Origin: Mesorhizobium neociceri
Lineage (GTDB): Bacteria; Pseudomonadota; Alphaproteobacteria; Rhizobiales; Rhizobiaceae
Reading direction: 5' to 3'
NCBI RefSeq assembly: GCF_013520985.1
Contig: NZ_JACDTY010000031.1
Span: 1 to 55,915, forward strand
Length of the DNA: 55,915 bases
Position numbers and translations under genes: made by a program
The notes under the pieces: generated by a model
The model's input: the letters and a program-made list of their open reading frames with translations, nothing else
Told to the model about the DNA's origin: nothing
Database searches by the model: none
Shown here: piece by piece, positions 33,893 to 42,449 of the stretch
Layout of the letters: each line of letters opens with the position of its first letter
Position numbering within the stretch: the stretch's first letter is position 1

Positions 33893-34358
33893 CTAGACCG
33901 GAAGTTGCTTGCGCGCCGCCCCGTTGACGATGATTAGCCCGACGGCGATCAGCCCAAGCGCCACAAAGATCCTGACTGTCGGCGCCTCACCCAGAACAAT
34001 AGCGCCGCACAGCACGCCGAACACCGGCGACAGGAAGGCGAAGCTCGACAGGCCCGATGCCGGATAGCGCCTGAGCAGCCAGAACCACAGCACATAGGGC
34101 AACAATATAGAGCGACTGGAACAGCAACGCCAATGTCGGCAAGGCGGTGACCGCGCGGATCGGCGGACCGGCGAAAGGCATCACCAGCACACCGACAATC
34201 GCCGCTCCGGCCAGCTGATAAAGCAACAGTTTTTCAGCGCTGGTTTCCACCAGTTTCGAGCGCTTGATGGCGATGCTGGTCGCCGCCCAGAGGATGCCGG
34301 ATCCGAGGCTGAGCAGATCGCCCGCGTCGCGGCGATCCAATGCAGTTGAGGCGGTCAT
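33893..34358 (-). pseudogene. EamA/DMT-family transporter, truncated and frameshifted
   Basis: Two overlapping frames together encode one EamA domain. The first, from ATG 34358, reads DLLSLGSGILWAATSIAIKRSKLVETS through LALLFQSLYIVA. The protein continues in another frame with PYVLWFWLLRRYPASGLSSFAFLSPVFGVL and FVALGLIAVGLIIVN to 33893. The shift is near 34110, in TATATTGTTGCC. Full DMT transporters have two EamA repeats and about 290 residues; the first repeat is absent. The start overlaps the upstream small membrane protein by 4 nt, so the remnant is still positioned for coupled translation. Confidence 0.75.
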
Positions 34359-34555
34359 TGTTTCGATTGACTGTCCAGCTTCGCCAACAGGGCTTTCAGC
34401 GCCTCGGTATTTTGCTTCACCGCTTCGGTGTTCTCACGGCCGATCTCGGCCATCGACTTCTGCCGGCGGGCAGCGCCGCTGCTGAAAGCCAGCCAGACGA
34501 TAAAAATCACGATAAGTGGCAGCCAGTAGATGAGCTGAGCAATGAACTCTCTCAT
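34355..34555 (-). CDS. Small membrane protein with a coiled-coil tail (66 aa), function unknown
   Basis: One N-terminal transmembrane helix (FIAQLIYWLPLIVIFIVWLAF) is followed by a charged amphipathic segment (ARRQKSMAEIGRENTEAVKQ, then NTEALKALLAKLD) that could form a short coiled coil facing the cytoplasm. Its ATG follows the rluC stop directly (TGAATG), so it is translated from the same mRNA. It overlaps the EamA remnant by 4 nt. I recall similar proteins in rhizobia but no function. Confidence 0.7.
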   Translation of the reverse strand: MREFIAQLIYWLPLIVIFIVWLAFSSGAARRQKSMAEIGRENTEAVKQNTEALKALLAKLDSQSKQ

Positions 34556-35536
34556 TCAGTCCTCCGCGCTGGCGTCGTCGAAGCCGATCAGGTTCCAGCT
34601 CTGGCGCATATGCGGCGGCATCGGCGCGGTGACGTCGATGACGCCCTTGTCCGGGTGCGGAATGACGATGCGGCGCGCATGCAGATGCAGGCGATTCTGA
34701 ATGCCGCCCGGGAAATCCCAATTGGTGTCGGCCTCGAAATATTTGGGGTCGCCGATGATCGGGCAGCCGATATAGGCGGCATGAACACGAAGCTGGTGGG
34801 TGCGGCCGGTATAGGGCTCCATTTCCAGCCAAGTCATCGTCTGCGCCGCCTGCTCGATGATGCGGTAGTAGGACACGGCATGGTCGGCGCCCTTTTCACC
34901 ATGCGCGGCCACGCGCACGCGGTCGCCGTCCTCGGTCGGCTCCTTGATCAGCCAGGTCGAGATCTTGTCCTCGCGCTTGGGCGGCACGCCCTTGACCAGC
35001 GCCCAGTAGGTCTTCTTGGTCTCGCGTGCGCGAAAGGACTCGGAGAGCTTCATCGCCGCAAGCCTGGTGCGGGCAACCACCAGCACGCCCGACGTGTCGC
35101 GGTCGAGCCGGTGCACCAGGCGCGGCTTCTCGCCCTTCTGGCTGCGCCAGGCCTCCAGCATGTCGTCGACATTGCGGGTGACGCCCGAGCCGCCCTGCAC
35201 GGCCAGGCCAGCCGGCTTGTTGAAGACGAAGACCTTCGGGTCTTCGTGGATCAGCATCTTGGCCAGCACATCGGCGTCGCCCTGGTTGCGGATCGAGTAA
35301 CCCGTCAGCGCGCTCTCGCCCTTCTTGTCGACCTCAAGCGGCGGCACGCGCACCACCTGGCCCGGCTCGACACGGCTGTCGGCCTTGACCCGGCCGCCAT
35401 CGACGCGAATCTGGCCCGAGCGCAAGAGCTTCTGCAGATGGCCGAAACCGAGGCCGGGGAAATGGGTCTTGAACCAGCGATCGAGCCGCATGCCCGCCTC
35501 ACCGGCCTCCACCGTGATCTGTTCTACGCCTGCCAT
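34556..35536 (-). CDS. RluA-family rRNA pseudouridine synthase (RluC-like)
   Basis: The enzyme isomerises specific uridines in 23S rRNA to pseudouridine. The 326-residue product has an N-terminal S4 RNA-binding domain (MRLDRWFKTHFPGLGFGHLQKLLRSG), then the catalytic domain with VFNKPAGLAVQGG, the active-site motif PRLVHRLDRDTSGVLVVA (Asp in HRLDRDTSG), and PYTGRTHQLRVHAAYIGCPIIGD. RluC (three sites near 955 in E. coli) is the closest fit, but RluD cannot be excluded. It heads an operon with the small membrane protein and the EamA remnant. Confidence 0.88.
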   Translation of the reverse strand: MAGVEQITVEAGEAGMRLDRWFKTHFPGLGFGHLQKLLRSGQIRVDGGRVKADSRVEPGQVVRVPPLEVDKKGESALTGYSIRNQGDADVLAKMLIHEDPKVFVFNKPAGLAVQGGSGVTRNVDDMLEAWRSQKGEKPRLVHRLDRDTSGVLVVARTRLAAMKLSESFRARETKKTYWALVKGVPPKREDKISTWLIKEPTEDGDRVRVAAHGEKGADHAVSYYRIIEQAAQTMTWLEMEPYTGRTHQLRVHAAYIGCPIIGDPKYFEADTNWDFPGGIQNRLHLHARRIVIPHPDKGVIDVTAPMPPHMRQSWNLIGFDDASAED

Positions 35537-35582
35537 GATTTTCGCTTTATCCGTTTCTAACGCGTGACCCCGAAGATCTATT

Positions 35583-35655
35583 CCGACTTTCGAAGAGGAT
35601 CGTGCGCAAGATCAAAGTTTCTACAGCGCGTCCAAGTGGATGCGCCGTGCTCCAG
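35583..35655. repeat. Degenerate rhizobial intergenic repeat upstream of rluC
   Basis: The spacer carries GGATCGTGCGCAAGATCAAAG followed by CTACAGCGCGTCC. GCGCGTCC (35626-35633) can pair with GGATGCGC (35638-35645) around AAGT. I recall similar GGATCATGCGC...CTACAGCGCGTCC repeats between rhizobial genes. This copy is diverged. It is also the 5' leader of rluC. Confidence 0.45.
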
Positions 35656-35670
35656 GCCGGGGCAATAACA

Positions 35671-36045
35671 CTATGAAACGGTTCTTGCGAGCCAAAGTCC
35701 CAGAAACAGGGCGATAATGGCGCCAATGACGCTGGCCAGCGTATATCCCAGCGCCGGCAGCGTCGCGCCACGCTCCCACAGCGTCGCGAAATCGAGTGAA
35801 AAGGCGGAGAAGGTGGTGAAGCCGCCAAAGATGCCGGTGGCGACGAACAGCCGAAGCTCGTTGGAGCCACCACGCCGCATCAGCGCGGCAATGAACAGGC
35901 CCATGCCAAAGGAGCCGACGATGTTGATCGCCATCGTGCCCCAGGGGTAGTTCGGGCCGACAAGGCGCAGCGCGCCGATGTTGGTCAGATGGCGAATGCC
36001 GGCGCCGATGCCGCCGCCGACCACAACCAGAAGCAGATTGAACAT
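35671..36045 (-). CDS. crcB: Fluoride channel CrcB (Fluc)
   Basis: The 124-residue protein has four membrane helices with GGGIGAGIRHL near the start, WGTMAINIVGSFGMGLF, and VATGIFGGFTTFSAFSLDF with the conserved phenylalanine/threonine motif of Fluc channels. The protein forms dual-topology dimers that let fluoride leave the cell. The hydroxylase gene ends only 19 nt upstream, so there is no room for a fluoride riboswitch directly ahead of it. Confidence 0.92.
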   Translation of the reverse strand: MFNLLLVVVGGGIGAGIRHLTNIGALRLVGPNYPWGTMAINIVGSFGMGLFIAALMRRGGSNELRLFVATGIFGGFTTFSAFSLDFATLWERGATLPALGYTLASVIGAIIALFLGLWLARTVS

Positions 36046-36064
36046 GACGGCCTTTATGACGCTC

Positions 36065-36895
36065 TCAGGTCGTCTCGACCTTCTTTGCCTTGCTCGAGCC
36101 GATCATCTTCCAGTTCTTGTAGAACATGGAATTGATGCGCTCGACGGTGACCGAAACAATGGCGAGCACGCCGGCGATGAAGCCCGGGAATGGCGACGGA
36201 CGGATAATGTCCATGAACACGCAGTAGCGGCGCCCGTCATACTCGTTGACCGAGCGGTGCAGCAGCGTGTCGTCGAAAATATAGAGCGGGTTGTCGTGCC
36301 AGTAGTTCCTGGCGCCATTGCACTCGACGAAAACCTCTGCCTTCACCGGCAGGAGATTGTAGAGGATGCGCAGGCTGAGCCGCAGCGGTCCGAAATGCCA
36401 GGAGGTCGATTCCTTGCCCCTGAAGACCGAGACGGCAATGGTCTTGATGTATTTGAAATCCTTGTTGAATTCCGCGACGTTGTCGATCCGGTGCTTGCCA
36501 TACCACTGATAGACATACATGCCGCGCCGGCCGGTGCCGAAATTGGCGTCGATATCGGCGATGATCTCGTCCTTGCGTGCCTTGAAGACGTCGAGAACCT
36601 CGTTGACCTCGCGCTGATACTCCGGCGGAAACTGCTCCAGTTTCCACACACCCGGGTTGCGGTAGCAGACGAGGTCGACCAGCAGATTGAAGGGTGACAG
36701 CAGCCAGGTGAAGATGCCGTTGCCGAGGAAATATCCGCGCAACAGCGACAGGTTCTTGTTGGCGTTGCGCAGCACATCGATCAGGCCGCAGACGATCCAG
36801 ATCGTGGTCAGGATCGGAATGAAATAGAAGCCGAGCGCGAGAAGCGGCAGCGCAATCACAGCCTGGCGAAGGGATTTACGAAGGGATTTTTTCAT
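36065..36895 (-). CDS. Aspartyl/asparaginyl beta-hydroxylase family protein, LpxO/OlsC-like
   Basis: The product is 276 residues with two N-terminal membrane segments (ALPLLALGFYFIPILTTIWIVCGL and FTWLLSPFNLLVDLVCYRN). A 2-oxoglutarate/Fe(II) dioxygenase domain follows, with TSWHFGPLRLSLRILYNLL, NYWHDNPLYIFDDTLLHRSVN (metal ligand motif H...D...H) and RYCVFMDIIRPSPFPG. The fold and membrane location match LpxO (lipid A 2-hydroxylase) and rhizobial OlsC (ornithine-lipid hydroxylase). Which lipid is modified cannot be told. The frame reaches 37009, but this ATG begins the basic membrane-insertion N-terminus. A GC-rich hairpin lies just before it. Confidence 0.8.
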   Translation of the reverse strand: MKKSLRKSLRQAVIALPLLALGFYFIPILTTIWIVCGLIDVLRNANKNLSLLRGYFLGNGIFTWLLSPFNLLVDLVCYRNPGVWKLEQFPPEYQREVNEVLDVFKARKDEIIADIDANFGTGRRGMYVYQWYGKHRIDNVAEFNKDFKYIKTIAVSVFRGKESTSWHFGPLRLSLRILYNLLPVKAEVFVECNGARNYWHDNPLYIFDDTLLHRSVNEYDGRRYCVFMDIIRPSPFPGFIAGVLAIVSVTVERINSMFYKNWKMIGSSKAKKVETT

Positions 36896-36903
36896 ATTTT
36901 TCT

Positions 36904-36919
36904 CGCGCCGTTGGGCGCG
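36904..36919 (-). other. Hairpin in the leader of the hydroxylase gene
   Basis: CGCGCC-GTT-GGGCGCG (36904-36919) forms a strong stem on either strand, ending about 10 nt before the ATG read on the minus strand, with GAGAAAAAT between. It could modulate initiation. The rest of the 224-nt gap up to rarA shows nothing I can name. Confidence 0.4.
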
Positions 36920-37119
36920 ATTCCTGTTGCGAATATTAATCGCCAAGGGCTTTGGCAACGACCACCCCCGAGGCCGTGCGCCTTGATAGGGTCTTTTGTC
37001 CCCACGCACAATGCCATCGCATGGTGTCCGGATGGCCGGCGGCCACTGCCAACAATAATATTTGGAGTTTTCCGCTCCACTTCAACTCAATGCACCGCCG
37101 GCAGGCTGAACTGGCAAGC

Positions 37120-38430
37120 CTACTTTTCCCGCTCGCTGCGCAGCTTCGCCCAATAGTCCAGGCGTTTCCGGATATCGCGCTCGAAGCCGCGTTCGGGCGG
37201 ATCGTAAAATGTCTGCCGGCCCATCTTTTCCGGAAAATAGTCCTGGCCGGAAAAGGCATCGGGCTGGTCATGATCGTAGCGATAGCCGGCGCCGTAATCC
37301 TCTTCTTTCATCAGCTTGGTCGGCGCGTTGAGGATGTGCTTGGGCGGCAGCAGCGAACCGAACTCCTTGGCCGCCCGCGTAGCGGCCTTGAAGGCGGTGT
37401 AGACGGCGTTGGATTTGGGCGCGGTGGCGAGATAGACGGTCGCCTCGGCGAAGGCGAGTTCGCCCTCGGGCGAGCCCAGATAGTCATAGGCGTCCTTGGC
37501 GGCGTTGGCCACGACCAGCGCCTGCGGGTCGGCCAGCCCGATATCCTCCATCGCCATGCGCACCAGCCGGCGGCCGAGATAGAGCGGATCCTCGCCGGCG
37601 TCGAACATGCGGGCGAGATAGTAGAGAGCCGCGTCGGGATCGGACCCGCGCACCGATTTGTGCAGCGCCGAGATAAGATTGTAGTGACCGTCCTGGCCCT
37701 TGTCGTAGATCGGGGCGCGGCGCTGGACGATGCGCTGCAACCCTTCGGGATCGAAAACCTCACCGGGCTTGGCGGCACGCCAGACTTCTTCGGCAAGCGT
37801 CAGCGATGCCCGGCCGTCGCCATCGCTCATGCGGATGAGCATCGCCCGCGCCTCGTCGTCGAGCGGTAGCGCCCTGCCCTCTGTCTCCTCCGCTCGCGTC
37901 ATTAGCTTGGCGATGCTGTCCTCGCCAAGCGAATGAAAGACCATGACCCGCGCACGCGACAACAAAGCCGCGTTCAGCTCGAACGATGGGTTCTCCGTGG
38001 TGGCACCGACGAGCACGACCGTGCCGTCCTCCATCACCGGGAGAAACGAATCCTGCTGGGCGCGGTTGAAGCGATGGATCTCGTCGACGAACAACAGCGT
38101 CTGGCGGCCATTGGCCCGGCGCAGCTTTGCTGCCTCGAACACTTTCTTCAGGTCGGCGACGCCGGAAAACACTGCCGAGATCTGCTCGAAGGCAAGGCTG
38201 GTCTCGCCGGCCAGCAGCCGCGCCACGGTGGTTTTGCCAGTTCCCGGCGGCCCCCAAAAAATCATCGAGCCGAGCGAACCGGAATTGATCAGCCGCGTCA
38301 GCGCGCCGTCAGGCCCGGTCAGATGCTCCTGGCCGACGACCTCGCTGAGGTTTTTGGGACGCAGCCGATCGGCGAGCGGCCGCCCGGGCGGCGCTCTTTC
38401 CGGTTCATCGACGCTGAACAAATCGGCCAT
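37120..38430 (-). CDS. rarA: Replication-associated recombination protein A (AAA+ ATPase)
   Basis: RarA/MgsA acts at stalled replication forks and is related to clamp-loader subunits. The 436-residue protein shows RPKNLSEVVGQEHLTGPDG, Walker A GPPGTGKTTVARLL, Walker B LLFVDEIHRFNRAQQD, a sensor-1 region VLVGATTENPSFELNAALLSRARV and C-terminal MgsA/RarA tetramerisation segments (YYLARMFDAGEDPLYLGRRLVRMAMEDIGLADPQA, PPKHILNAPTKLMK). It lies 43 nt downstream of the DegP/DegQ-type protease gene in the same direction. Confidence 0.95.
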   Translation of the reverse strand: MADLFSVDEPERAPPGRPLADRLRPKNLSEVVGQEHLTGPDGALTRLINSGSLGSMIFWGPPGTGKTTVARLLAGETSLAFEQISAVFSGVADLKKVFEAAKLRRANGRQTLLFVDEIHRFNRAQQDSFLPVMEDGTVVLVGATTENPSFELNAALLSRARVMVFHSLGEDSIAKLMTRAEETEGRALPLDDEARAMLIRMSDGDGRASLTLAEEVWRAAKPGEVFDPEGLQRIVQRRAPIYDKGQDGHYNLISALHKSVRGSDPDAALYYLARMFDAGEDPLYLGRRLVRMAMEDIGLADPQALVVANAAKDAYDYLGSPEGELAFAEATVYLATAPKSNAVYTAFKAATRAAKEFGSLLPPKHILNAPTKLMKEEDYGAGYRYDHDQPDAFSGQDYFPEKMGRQTFYDPPERGFERDIRKRLDYWAKLRSEREK

Positions 38431-38473
38431 GCAAGTCTTTTGGTTGAATGACCCTCAAGATGGGCAGATCGCC

Positions 38474-39967
38474 TCAGTAACGCAACACCTGGCGCAGTAT
38501 CTGCCCACCACGCTCGACGGTAAAGCGCCACCAGCGCGTATCCTGCTGGGCAAGCTGCGCCAGCGTCGCCGCCGTGTCGACGGTCGTGCCGTTCACCTCA
38601 CGCACGATGTCGCCCGGCTGGAAGCCGAAATCGGCGGCCGGCGAATCGCGGTTGATGTCGACCACGGTGACGCCCTTGAGGTCGGTGCGCAGGCCAAGCC
38701 GCTGGGCGAGCCTGGGCGACAATTCCGCGACCTTGGCGCCGGAGAATGGGCTGCGGCCATGCAGCGTCACTTCCGAGGCCTTGGCGCCCTCCGGTGCGCG
38801 TTCCAGCGCAATCTCCATCGTCGCCTGCTGGCCCTTGCTCAGGATGGCGAAGCTCGCCTTGGTGCCGATCGACAGCGTCGCCATGCGGTAGTCGAGCGCC
38901 TCGATGCCTTCGACGGTCGTGCCGTTAAGCTGCAGCACGACATCGCCGGGCTTCAGCCCTGCCTTGGCCGCCGGTCCAGCTTCCTCGACCGACGACACCA
39001 GCGCGCCGGTCGGCTTCTCCATGCCGAGCGATTCGGCGATCTGCGGTGTGACCGCCTCGAACTCGGCGCCTATATAGGGCCGCTCGAAGAAATCGAGCCC
39101 GGCCTTGGCCGCGTCGGCGAAAGCGCGCACCATGTTGGCGGGGATGGCAAAGCCGATGCCGATCGAGCCGCCGCTGCGACTGTAGATGGCGGTGTTGATG
39201 CCGACCAGCTGGCCGCCCATGTTGATCAGCGCGCCGCCGGAATTGCCGGGATTGATGGCGGCGTCGGTCTGGATGAAATAGCCCGAATCCGAAACGCCGA
39301 TATGACTGCGCGCCAGTGCCGAAACGATGCCGCTGGTGGTGGTCTGGCCGACGCCGAACGGATTGCCGATCGCCAGCACCAGGTCGCCGACCTCGAGCGC
39401 ATCGGAATCGCCGATGGCGATCACCGGAAACGGCTTGTCGGAGGTGATCTTGAGCACGGCAAGGTCGAGCGTCTCGTCCTTGAGCATAACCTTCGAGGTG
39501 AATTCGCGCCCATCCGCGGTCGCCACCTTGACCTCGTCGGCGTCCTTGATGACGTGGAAATTGGTGACGATAACGCCGCTCGGGTCGACCAGCACGCCGG
39601 AGCCGAGCGAGGATTGCGCACGCGGCTGCGCGCGGCCGAAGAACTCCTCGAAGAACGGATCGCCATCGAAGGGCGACGTGACCTTGGCCGTCTGCGAGGC
39701 ATAGACATTGACCACCGCCGGCGCCGTCTGCTTGACCAGCGGCGCAAAGGAAAGCTGCACCTCCTCGCGGCCGAACGGCACGCGCTTGTCCGGGCCGGAG
39801 GTGCCGTTCTCGCCCTCGACGCCATGCAAGAGGTCGGTCAGCACATCGGAGAGGCCTGGATCGGCGGGCTTGGCGGCGTCTTCGGCCAGCGCCTGCCTGA
39901 CTGTCGGCGCGGCTGCGAACGCCATCATGGCGAAGAGCAGAACAAGAGACAGTCGGTTGGCGCGCAT
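38474..39967 (-). CDS. Periplasmic Do/HtrA-family serine endopeptidase (DegP/DegQ type)
   Basis: The 497-residue protein combines protease and chaperone activity for envelope quality control. It has a signal peptide (LSLVLLFAMMAFAAAPTVRQALA). The trypsin-like domain carries the triad His138 (VTNFHVIKD), Asp168 (LDLAVLK) and Ser243 (PGNSGGAL). Two PDZ domains follow (AKAGLKPGDVVLQLNGTTVEG and ADFGFQPGDIVREVNGTTVD). The frame extends 51 nt upstream, but the chosen ATG begins the signal peptide. It is probably co-transcribed with rarA. The linker after the signal peptide (SDVLTDLLHGVEGENG) is typical of the alphaproteobacterial type. Confidence 0.93.
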   Translation of the reverse strand: MRANRLSLVLLFAMMAFAAAPTVRQALAEDAAKPADPGLSDVLTDLLHGVEGENGTSGPDKRVPFGREEVQLSFAPLVKQTAPAVVNVYASQTAKVTSPFDGDPFFEEFFGRAQPRAQSSLGSGVLVDPSGVIVTNFHVIKDADEVKVATADGREFTSKVMLKDETLDLAVLKITSDKPFPVIAIGDSDALEVGDLVLAIGNPFGVGQTTTSGIVSALARSHIGVSDSGYFIQTDAAINPGNSGGALINMGGQLVGINTAIYSRSGGSIGIGFAIPANMVRAFADAAKAGLDFFERPYIGAEFEAVTPQIAESLGMEKPTGALVSSVEEAGPAAKAGLKPGDVVLQLNGTTVEGIEALDYRMATLSIGTKASFAILSKGQQATMEIALERAPEGAKASEVTLHGRSPFSGAKVAELSPRLAQRLGLRTDLKGVTVVDINRDSPAADFGFQPGDIVREVNGTTVDTAATLAQLAQQDTRWWRFTVERGGQILRQVLRY

Positions 39968-40107
39968 TCGCGAATCCTCCAGGGCAAGTTCGGGGGCATT
40001 GTCCCGACGATTGTGCAAAATGAAAGGCTAAGCCGCTGAAATCCGATTATTTTGGGCAGCAAAGCAGCTATAGGTCGACTTGAAACCGAAAACCCTCATC
40101 GGACCTC

Positions 40108-40734
40108 ATGACAAAACAACTCCTGTCATTCCGTGACTTTTTGAGGACCGGCACTTTTGGGCCTGTTTCTCCTTCTCTGAAAATGATCGACATCGCCAAT
40201 GTGCTAGGTCCGCCTGACGGCTGGATCACGGAACATGCAGAGACAATTCCGGTCTACTGGACTTTCGGAAAGCTCGAAATTTCCTTTGGTGAAGAAGCAC
40301 CTCATCGGATGAACTGGTTTCAGATCGAAGAAGCAGGCTATCTCGAAGGGGATTTTGAAATTCTCACCGACCGCCTTGTGCTTACACTGGATGGCTTCAG
40401 CGGACATACGAAGCCTTCGGAATTCCTGGCTGCCGGCCTTTGGGCTCCAGAAGATGCCGCAGTGTTCTACGCGGCCTTGAGCGACGATATCATGCTGAAC
40501 ATCTGCGCGGGTTCCATCCAGATTCATTTCCGAGTCGATACGGACTTCATCGAAGACGGGGACGCCCAAAAATACCTGGCCAGTTCCACTGTATCGCAAT
40601 TGGTCAGCGATATAGATTCCCGTGCCACTCTCGACAGTATCTATTGCTATTCCCAGCCGGCGTTCGAAGAGATCCCCGGCGCTTTCGATTGGAATCTGCT
40701 GAACGGTCGCGACTACCTGGAGGTTGTCCGATAA
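40108..40734 (+). CDS. Hypothetical protein, immunity-like in appearance (208 aa)
   Basis: A soluble protein with no signal peptide. It starts KQLLSFRDFLRTGTFGPVSPSLKMIDIANVLGPPDGWI, followed by VYWTFGKLEISFGEE. The pattern FLxTGxxGPxS...VLGxPD...YWxFGxLEIxF recalls short bacterial proteins that I associate with lone, variable genes, some near polymorphic-toxin loci. The family is not firmly known. Base and codon use are visibly more AT-rich than its neighbours, which suggests recent acquisition. It is a lone plus-strand gene between the degP-type gene (divergent) and the rplQ end of the ribosomal cluster (convergent). No toxin gene is present nearby. Confidence 0.7.
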   Translation: MTKQLLSFRDFLRTGTFGPVSPSLKMIDIANVLGPPDGWITEHAETIPVYWTFGKLEISFGEEAPHRMNWFQIEEAGYLEGDFEILTDRLVLTLDGFSGHTKPSEFLAAGLWAPEDAAVFYAALSDDIMLNICAGSIQIHFRVDTDFIEDGDAQKYLASSTVSQLVSDIDSRATLDSIYCYSQPAFEEIPGAFDWNLLNGRDYLEVVR

Positions 40735-40749
40735 ACTGCAGACAGTGGC

Positions 40750-40776
40750 AACAAAAAGGGGCCCGAAGGCCCCTTG
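40750..40776 (-). terminator. Intrinsic terminator at the end of the ribosomal protein cluster
   Basis: On the minus strand AAGGGGCC, a TTCG tetraloop and GGCCCCTT are followed by TTTGTTG. It is 25 nt past the rplQ stop. The same hairpin may also end the converging hypothetical gene. Confidence 0.9.
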
Positions 40777-40800
40777 AAGTCATTGCTGAAAAACCGAGCC

Positions 40801-41232
40801 TTATGCGGCCGCGGTTTCCTCGTTGGCGCCTTCGGCCTCGAGGCGAGCACGGTCGCCGGCGCCCTTGGCGTCGGTGTCGCGATCGACGAACTCGATGACC
40901 GCCATGGCAGCATTGTCGCCGTGGCGGAAGCCCGCCTTCATGATGCGCAGATAGCCGCCGTTGCGGGTGGCGTAGCGCGGCGCAATCGTGTCGAACAGAC
41001 GCTTGACGACGCCTTCATTGCCGATCTGGGCAATCACCTGGCGGCGCGCATGCAGGTCGCCGCGCTTGCCGAGCGTCACCAGCTTCTCGACGATCGGACG
41101 CAGGTCCTTCGCTTTCGGCAAGGTGGTGACGATCTGCTCGTGCTCGAGCAGCGACACGGCGAGGTTGGCGAACATCGACTTGCGATGGCTAATGCTTCGG
41201 GCGAAACGACGGCCTTTGAAACCGTGGCGCAT
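40801..41232 (-). CDS. rplQ: 50S ribosomal protein L17
   Basis: The 143-residue product has MRHGFKGRRFARSISHRKSMFANLAVSL, KAKDLRPIVEKLVTLGK and GGYLRIMKAGFRHGDNAAMAVIEFVD, all diagnostic of L17. The C-terminus carries an acidic/Ala-rich tail (GDRARLEAEGANEETAAA) typical of alphaproteobacteria. It is the last gene of the alpha operon portion, after rpoA, and is followed by a strong terminator. Confidence 0.97.
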   Translation of the reverse strand: MRHGFKGRRFARSISHRKSMFANLAVSLLEHEQIVTTLPKAKDLRPIVEKLVTLGKRGDLHARRQVIAQIGNEGVVKRLFDTIAPRYATRNGGYLRIMKAGFRHGDNAAMAVIEFVDRDTDAKGAGDRARLEAEGANEETAAA

Positions 41233-41336
41233 GGCTCTTTTCCTTCTTCAGTTGTTCAAGAGGCCACGGCCTCTGATGGTTTTCCGCATGACCGTCGGAT
41301 CGAGCGGCCCACGCCGCCGATCCTTGGAATTCATGC

Positions 41337-42347
41337 TCAATATTGATCTTCGTAACGCTTGGCGAGGTCTTCGATGTTTTCCGGCGGCCAGTCCGGCACT
41401 TCCATGCCGAGGTGCAGGCCCATCGCCGCGAGCACTTCCTTGATCTCGTTCAGCGACTTGCGGCCGAAGTTCGGGGTGCGCAGCATCTCGGCTTCGGTCT
41501 TCTGGATGAGATCGCCGATGTAGACGATGTTGTCGTTCTTCAGGCAGTTGGCCGAACGCACCGAAAGCTCGAGTTCGTCGACCTTCTTGAGCAGCGCCGG
41601 GTTGAAGGCGAGCTCGGTGACGGCTTCGGTGGCGACTTCCTTCTGCGGCTCGTCGAAGTTGACGAACAGGCCGAGCTGGTCCTGCAGGATGCGGGCAGCG
41701 AAAGCCACCGCGTCCTCGCCCGAGATCGAACCGTCGGTCTCGATGGTCATGGTCAGCTTGTCATAGTCGAGAACCTGGCCCTCGCGGGTGTTTTCGACCT
41801 TGTAGGAGACCTTCTTGACCGGCGAATACAGGCTGTCGACCGGGATCAGGCCGATCGGCGCGTCCTCGGCGCGGTTGCGCTCTGCGGGCACGTAGCCCTT
41901 GCCGGTGTCGACGGTGAATTCCATGCGGATTTCAGCGCCTTCGTCCAGCGTGCAGATGACGTGGTCGGGGTTGAGGATCTCGACGTCGCCAACCGTCTGG
42001 ATGTCGCCAGCCAGAACCGCACCCGGGCCCTGCTTGCGAACGACCATGCGCTTGGGACCATCGCCTTCCATGCGGATAGCGATTTCCTTGATGTTCAAGA
42101 CTATGTCGGTCACGTCTTCACGCACGCCGGCGATGGACGAGAATTCATGCAGAACGCCGTCGATCTGCACGGCGGTCACAGCCGCACCGCGCAGCGAAGA
42201 CAAAAGCACGCGGCGCAGCGCGTTGCCGAGCGTCAGGCCAAAGCCACGCTCGAGCGGCTCGGCGACCAGCGTGGTCAGCGTCTTCTTCTTCGACGAGAAC
42301 TCGATCTTGTTCGGCTTGATCAGTTCCTGCCAATTTTTCTGGATCAT
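41337..42347 (-). CDS. rpoA: DNA-directed RNA polymerase subunit alpha
   Basis: RpoA dimerises to start RNA polymerase assembly and contacts upstream promoter DNA and activators. The 336-residue product has MIQKNWQELIKPNKIEF, ERGFGLTLGNALRRVLLSSL (dimerisation domain) and the C-terminal domain ELELSVRSANCLKNDNIVYIGDLIQKTEAEML with TPNFGRKSLNEIKEVLA. GGAAGGAAAG precedes the ATG; the frame extends 84 nt further with no support. It lies between rpsK and rplQ, the standard place. Confidence 0.98.
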   Translation of the reverse strand: MIQKNWQELIKPNKIEFSSKKKTLTTLVAEPLERGFGLTLGNALRRVLLSSLRGAAVTAVQIDGVLHEFSSIAGVREDVTDIVLNIKEIAIRMEGDGPKRMVVRKQGPGAVLAGDIQTVGDVEILNPDHVICTLDEGAEIRMEFTVDTGKGYVPAERNRAEDAPIGLIPVDSLYSPVKKVSYKVENTREGQVLDYDKLTMTIETDGSISGEDAVAFAARILQDQLGLFVNFDEPQKEVATEAVTELAFNPALLKKVDELELSVRSANCLKNDNIVYIGDLIQKTEAEMLRTPNFGRKSLNEIKEVLAAMGLHLGMEVPDWPPENIEDLAKRYEDQY

Positions 42348-42449
42348 GATGCTTTCCTTCCGTTGACCCGCCACCATCCAATCGTGGCGGGCGACCTGGA
42401 GTGCCGTGGAGGAGCGCCTTGAGGCGCTCACGCGGCGTTCGGTAATGTC

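Noticed and set aside
36046..36064. Fluoride riboswitch ahead of crcB
   Set aside because: Only 19 nt separate crcB from the upstream gene; no room for the riboswitch and no motif seen.
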